From DASZVN01 sp035547055 (GTDB taxonomy: Bacteria > Pseudomonadota > Alphaproteobacteria > Rhizobiales > Methylopilaceae), in contig DASZVN010000017.1 in the NCBI GenBank assembly GCA_035547055.1, positions 1-9,967 on the forward strand: DNA of 9,967 nt, in the 5' to 3' direction. The notes under the pieces are model-generated. The model was not told where the DNA came from and made no database searches. It was given only the letters and a program-made list of their open reading frames with translations. Within the stretch, counting starts at the first letter, position 1. Every line of letters begins with the position of its first letter. The translations under genes were made by a program, and so were the position numbers. Shown piece after piece: positions 7,026-9,967 of this stretch.

Positions 7026-8858
7026 CTATCGCTCTGCGTCGGCGGCAAGGTCGGGGGCGGGCTCGGCGCGCTCCTTGGCCGGGCCTTCGCGCCGGGCCAG
7101 GTTGAGCGCGGTGTTGACCAGCCCGACATGGCTGAACGCCTGCGGGAAATTGCCGAGCATCATGCCGGCGGCCGGGTCGTACTCCTCGGCAAACAGGCCG
7201 AGCTCGTTGCCGAGGCCGAGCAGCCGCTCGAACAGCGCCGCCGCATCGTCGTGGCGGCCGGCGAGGACGTAGTTGTCGGCGAGCCAGAAGCTGCAGGCGA
7301 GAAAGGCGCCCTCGCCGGGCGGCAGGCCGTCCTCGCTGAGGCTGGTGTTGTAGCGGTGGACCAGGCCGTCGCGCATCAGGTGGCGCTCGATCGCCGCGAT
7401 GGTGCCCTGCATGCGCGGGTCCGTCGCCGGCAGGAAGCCGACCAGGGGCAGTTGCAGCAGGCTCGCGTCGAGCAGGCTCTCGCCGTAGCACTGGCGGAAG
7501 CTGTTCATCGCGGGATCGAAGCCCTTCGCCAGCACCTCGGCCTTGATGGCGTCGGCGACCATGCGCCAGCGCCGGGCGAGGTCGCGCTCGCCCTCGACCA
7601 GCGCCATCGCGACGGCACGGTCGAACGCCACCCAGGCCATCACCTTGGAGTGGGTGAAGTGGCGGCGCGGCGCCCGAATCTCCCAGATGCCCTCGTCGGG
7701 CTCGTGCCAGACCCGTTCGAGATAGGGCATGACGACGGCGCCGAGCGCGCTCTGGCGGGCGTGAAGTGGCAGGCCGCCGCGGGCGGCCTGGTCGAGCGCG
7801 TCGGCGAGCTCGCCATAGACGTCGAGCTGGAACTGGCCGGCCGCGGCGTTGCCGATCCGGACCGGCTTCGAGCCGCGGAAGCCGGCGAGCCACGGCACCT
7901 CCCACTCCGGCAGGCGTCGCTCGCCGGCGATGCCGTACATGATCTGCATCTGCGCCGGGTCGCCCGCGACCGCGCGGAGCAGCCAGTCGCGGAACGCGTG
8001 GGCTTCCTCGTAATAGCCGAGCTTCATGAACGCGAGCAGCGTGAAGGTCGCGTCGCGGAGCCAGCAATAGCGGTAGTCCCAGTTGCGCGATCCGCCGATC
8101 TTCTCCGGCAATGATGTCGTCGGCGCGGCGACGATGCCGCCGGTCGGCGCGTAGGTCAGCGCCTTCAGCGTGATCAGCGAGCGCTTGACGATCTCGGTCC
8201 ACGGCCCGACCGGGGGGCAGCGGTCGGAGAACTCGCGCCAGAATTTTTCCGTGCCCTTGAGCGCGCGCTGGCTGTCGCGCGGCGGCGGCAGCGGCCGGTG
8301 CGACGCGCAATGGGTGAGGGTGAAGCCGACCCGCTCGCCCGGCGCCACGGTGAACTCGCCGACCGTGTGCATGCCCGCGCCGCGAAGCTCGACCGGCGTG
8401 CGCAGCACGAGGCGGCTCGGCCCCGCGACCGCGGTCAGGGTGTAGTCGTCCCGCCGCGACACCCAGGGCACGGTGAGGCCGTAGTCGAAGCGTGCGGTGA
8501 AATCGGTCCGGAAGCGCAGCCGGCCGCGCTCGCCGACGACGATGCGCACGAGATCGGAATAGCCGTCGTTCGGCGGCATGAAGTCGATCAGGGTGGCGGC
8601 GCCCTCGGCGGTCTCGAACCGGGTCTCCAGGATCAGCGTGCCGTCGCGGTAGCGCCGGCTCGACCGGAACTCGCCCTTCGGCGCGATCGACCAGCAGCCG
8701 TTGTCGCGGTCGCCGAGGAGCGCTGCGAAGCAAGCGTCGGAATCGAACCTCGGCAGGCACAGCCAGTCGATCGAGCCGGTGCGCGAGACCAGGGCGGCAG
8801 TCTCGCAATCGCCGATCAGGCCATAGTCCTCGATGCGGGGATGGGGAGACTCGGGCAC
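7026..8858 (-). CDS. Glycoside hydrolase family 15 protein (glucoamylase/trehalase-like)
   Basis: This is a GH15 enzyme expected to cleave alpha-glucosidic bonds by inversion, either in alpha-glucans or in trehalose; bacterial members of this type include trehalases, and the sequence does not decide. From GTG 8858 it is 610 residues, normal for the family. The N-terminal beta-sandwich domain begins RIEDYGLIGDCETAALV (8-24) with GSIDWLCLPRFDS (28-40). The (alpha/alpha)6 barrel starts near 215 and carries the hallmark GGSRNWDYRYCWLRDATF (255-272). Likely catalytic acids are Glu393 in DEGIWEIR (388-395) and Glu558/559 in FAEEYDP (556-562), followed by NFPQAFSHVGLV. No signal peptide or membrane segment is seen, so it should be cytoplasmic. 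GTG 8858 is chosen because GGAG (8867-8870) lies eight bases upstream and homologues begin at this point. An in-frame GTG at 8975 would add 39 low-complexity Ala/Pro residues. It is divergent from the stress-promoter-linked SDR gene and convergent with the kinase. Confidence 0.92.
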   Translation of the reverse strand: MPESPHPRIEDYGLIGDCETAALVSRTGSIDWLCLPRFDSDACFAALLGDRDNGCWSIAPKGEFRSSRRYRDGTLILETRFETAEGAATLIDFMPPNDGYSDLVRIVVGERGRLRFRTDFTARFDYGLTVPWVSRRDDYTLTAVAGPSRLVLRTPVELRGAGMHTVGEFTVAPGERVGFTLTHCASHRPLPPPRDSQRALKGTEKFWREFSDRCPPVGPWTEIVKRSLITLKALTYAPTGGIVAAPTTSLPEKIGGSRNWDYRYCWLRDATFTLLAFMKLGYYEEAHAFRDWLLRAVAGDPAQMQIMYGIAGERRLPEWEVPWLAGFRGSKPVRIGNAAAGQFQLDVYGELADALDQAARGGLPLHARQSALGAVVMPYLERVWHEPDEGIWEIRAPRRHFTHSKVMAWVAFDRAVAMALVEGERDLARRWRMVADAIKAEVLAKGFDPAMNSFRQCYGESLLDASLLQLPLVGFLPATDPRMQGTIAAIERHLMRDGLVHRYNTSLSEDGLPPGEGAFLACSFWLADNYVLAGRHDDAAALFERLLGLGNELGLFAEEYDPAAGMMLGNFPQAFSHVGLVNTALNLARREGPAKERAEPAPDLAADAER

Positions 8859-8866
8859 GCTCACAA

Positions 8867-8870
8867 CTCC
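8867..8870 (-). promoter_or_regulatory. Ribosome-binding site deciding the GH15 start
   Basis: On the minus strand GGAG lies eight bases before GTG 8858 and only two bases before GTG 8864. This favours 8858, giving a protein that begins two residues later. The farther start, GTG 8975, has AAGG five bases upstream and cannot be excluded, but it would translate through the SDR promoter spacer. Confidence 0.55.
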
Positions 8871-8976
8871 ACGCCGGGCCGCCGGGCCTGGCGCCGGCGC
8901 CGCCGCCTGATGTGGGGCCGGGGCCGGGACTTGGCCATGCACGCGGCGGTTGGCCGTCCACTCCTCCTCTCTCACG

Positions 8977-9002
8977 GGAACCTTAGCGGACCGTAACCGG
9001 TT
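8977..9002 (+). promoter_or_regulatory. EcfG-type general-stress sigma factor promoter of the SDR gene
   Basis: GGAACC (8977-8982), 16 bases, then GGTT (8999-9002) match the alphaproteobacterial EcfG/RpoE2/SigT consensus GGAAC(C)-N16-17-cGTT, with one mismatch (G for c). Counted as GGAAC-N19-TT it also fits the S. meliloti RpoE2 form. The SDR ATG is 35 bp downstream, leaving room for a start site near 9009 and a leader of about 28 bases with GGGAGG at 9023-9028. Genes under such promoters are induced by starvation, heat, salt or desiccation through PhyR/NepR. Confidence 0.6.
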
Positions 9003-9036
9003 GCGCCGGCAGTCCGTTCGTCGGGAGGCTCATGCC

Positions 9037-9967
9037 ATGGCCGTAGGCGAGGCCGGCTTTGCCGGCAGGACCGTCGTCGTCACCGGCGCGACGGCCGGAG
9101 TCGGTCGCGCGGTCGTGATGCGGTTTGCCCGCGCCGGCGCGCGCCTCGGGCTGATCGCGCGCGGCGAGGAGGCGCTGCGGGATCTCGAGGCCGCGCTGTC
9201 GCGCCAGGGCGTCCAGGTCGCGACGGCGGCGATCGACGTCGCCGATGCAGACGCCGTGTTCGCCGCGGCGGCGCGGTTCGAGGCCGCGCTCGGACCGATC
9301 GCCCTCTGGGTCAACGACGCCATGGTCACGGTGTTCGCGCCGCTTGGCGAAACGACGCCCGAGGAGTTCCGCCGGGTCACCGAGGTGACCTATCTCGGCT
9401 GCGTCCACGGCACGATGGCGGCGCTGAAGCACATGCGCCCGCACGGCGCGGGGCGGATCGTCCAGGTCGGCTCGGCGCTGGCCTATCGCGGCATCCCGCT
9501 CCAGGCGGCCTATTGCGGCGCCAAGCACGCCATCCGCGGCTTCACCGCCTCGCTCCGGACCGAGCTGATGCACGAGGAGAGCGCCATCCGCGTCTCAATC
9601 GTGGAGCTGCCGGCGGTCAACACGCCGCAATTCGACTGGGCGCGGACGCGGATGAGCCACGCGCCGCGCCCGGTGCCGCCGGTGGTGCAGCCGGAGGCCG
9701 CCGCCGCCGCGATCGCGCGCGCCGCGACGGAGGGCGGCGCCGAATATTGGCTCGGCCGCTCGACCCCGCTGGTGATCCTCGGCAACATGCTCGTGCCGGG
9801 GCTGGTCGACCGCTACCTCGCCCGGACCGCCTATGCCGCGCAGCAGACCGTCGAGCCGGTCCTGCCGGGGCGGCGCGACAATCTCGACCGGCCGGTGCCG
9901 GACCTCCACCGCGTCCGCGGCACCTTCGGCGCGGAGTCCCATGGCTGGGCACCGCTGTTGCCGGCGC
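9037..9967 (+). CDS. Classical short-chain dehydrogenase/reductase (SDR), 3' end off the right edge
   Basis: This is an NAD(P)-dependent SDR oxidoreductase of unknown substrate. I translated the plus strand from ATG 9037; 310 codons remain open to the right edge. GGGAGG (9023-9028) lies eight bases before the ATG. An overlapping ATG at 9032 stops after four codons and is ignored. The Rossmann fold shows the TGxxxGxG cofactor motif as TGATAGVG (16-23). The active-site residues are Ser146, Tyr159 and Lys163, in GSALAYRG and YCGAKHA. The structural NNAG motif is changed to NDAM (93-96), and the helix Asn position reads EVTYLG. A distal PALNTPQFDW-like block appears as PAVNTPQFDW. The cofactor loop ends IARGEEAL (40-47), where Arg42 may favour NADP. 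Relatives recalled at about 330-340 residues suggest only the tail is missing. It is divergent from the GH15 gene and has an EcfG-type promoter, so a stress-related role is likely. Confidence 0.93.
   Translation, partial: MAVGEAGFAGRTVVVTGATAGVGRAVVMRFARAGARLGLIARGEEALRDLEAALSRQGVQVATAAIDVADADAVFAAAARFEAALGPIALWVNDAMVTVFAPLGETTPEEFRRVTEVTYLGCVHGTMAALKHMRPHGAGRIVQVGSALAYRGIPLQAAYCGAKHAIRGFTASLRTELMHEESAIRVSIVELPAVNTPQFDWARTRMSHAPRPVPPVVQPEAAAAAIARAATEGGAEYWLGRSTPLVILGNMLVPGLVDRYLARTAYAAQQTVEPVLPGRRDNLDRPVPDLHRVRGTFGAESHGWAPLLPA

Noticed and set aside
8890..8901. GGCGCCGGCGCC 12-bp palindrome as an operator
   Set aside because: Such G/C palindromes are expected often in this composition, and it lies in the Ala/Pro-rich leader of GH15 with no supporting context.
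6790..8961. 723-codon minus-strand frame overlapping GH15
   Set aside because: Arg/Pro-rich shadow frame. It also runs through the palindromic repeat at 6818-6998, and the true GH15 frame has the catalytic motifs.
9595..9942. Minus-strand frames of 111-115 codons opposite the SDR gene
   Set aside because: Low-complexity shadows antisense to the SDR coding frame, which stays open to the window edge.

Overview
The window looks like chromosomal DNA from a high-GC alphaproteobacterium, most likely of the order Hyphomicrobiales (Rhizobiales). This rests on several things: very strong G/C preference at third codon positions, a sensor kinase whose catalytic core reads like the PdhS/DivJ/PleC cell-cycle kinases, an exact CtrA-type box, an EcfG-type general-stress promoter, and palindromic intergenic repeats of the kind common in this order. 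The assignment is inferred from these features; no rRNA or other marker gene is present.

Left part (1-4094, minus strand). A molybdenum hydroxylase large subunit (1779-4094) is followed after 231 bp by a Tat-exported, family 5 (peptide/nickel/opine type) ABC-transporter solute-binding protein (1547 down to the left edge, C-terminus cut off). The gap holds a two-hairpin repeat (1672-1766) and a short tandem repeat. The two genes may be co-transcribed for uptake and oxidation of an organic compound, but the substrate is unknown. No FeS or FAD partner subunit of the hydroxylase lies in the window.

Middle (4095-6779). A 300-bp divergent intergenic region carries a TTAA-N7-TTAA box about 50 bp before a 794-residue soluble multi-PAS histidine kinase. 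This suggests the kinase belongs to, and feeds back on, the CtrA/DivK cell-cycle circuit.

Right part (6780-9967). The kinase gene converges on a GH15 glycosidase gene (glucoamylase/trehalase type, 7026-8858, minus). The 246-bp gap is filled by an elaborate nested-palindrome element. The GH15 gene is divergent from a classical short-chain dehydrogenase gene (9037 to right edge, 3' end missing). The SDR gene has a GGAACC-N16-GGTT promoter of the EcfG general-stress type, so the GH15/SDR pair may be a stress or storage-carbohydrate module.

Five protein genes account for about 90% of the window. I saw no tRNA, rRNA, CRISPR array, transposase or phage gene. No clearly new multi-gene system is visible. 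The items most worth following up are the CtrA box on the kinase, the EcfG promoter, the Gln-to-Met change at the hydroxylase cofactor loop, and the compound palindrome.
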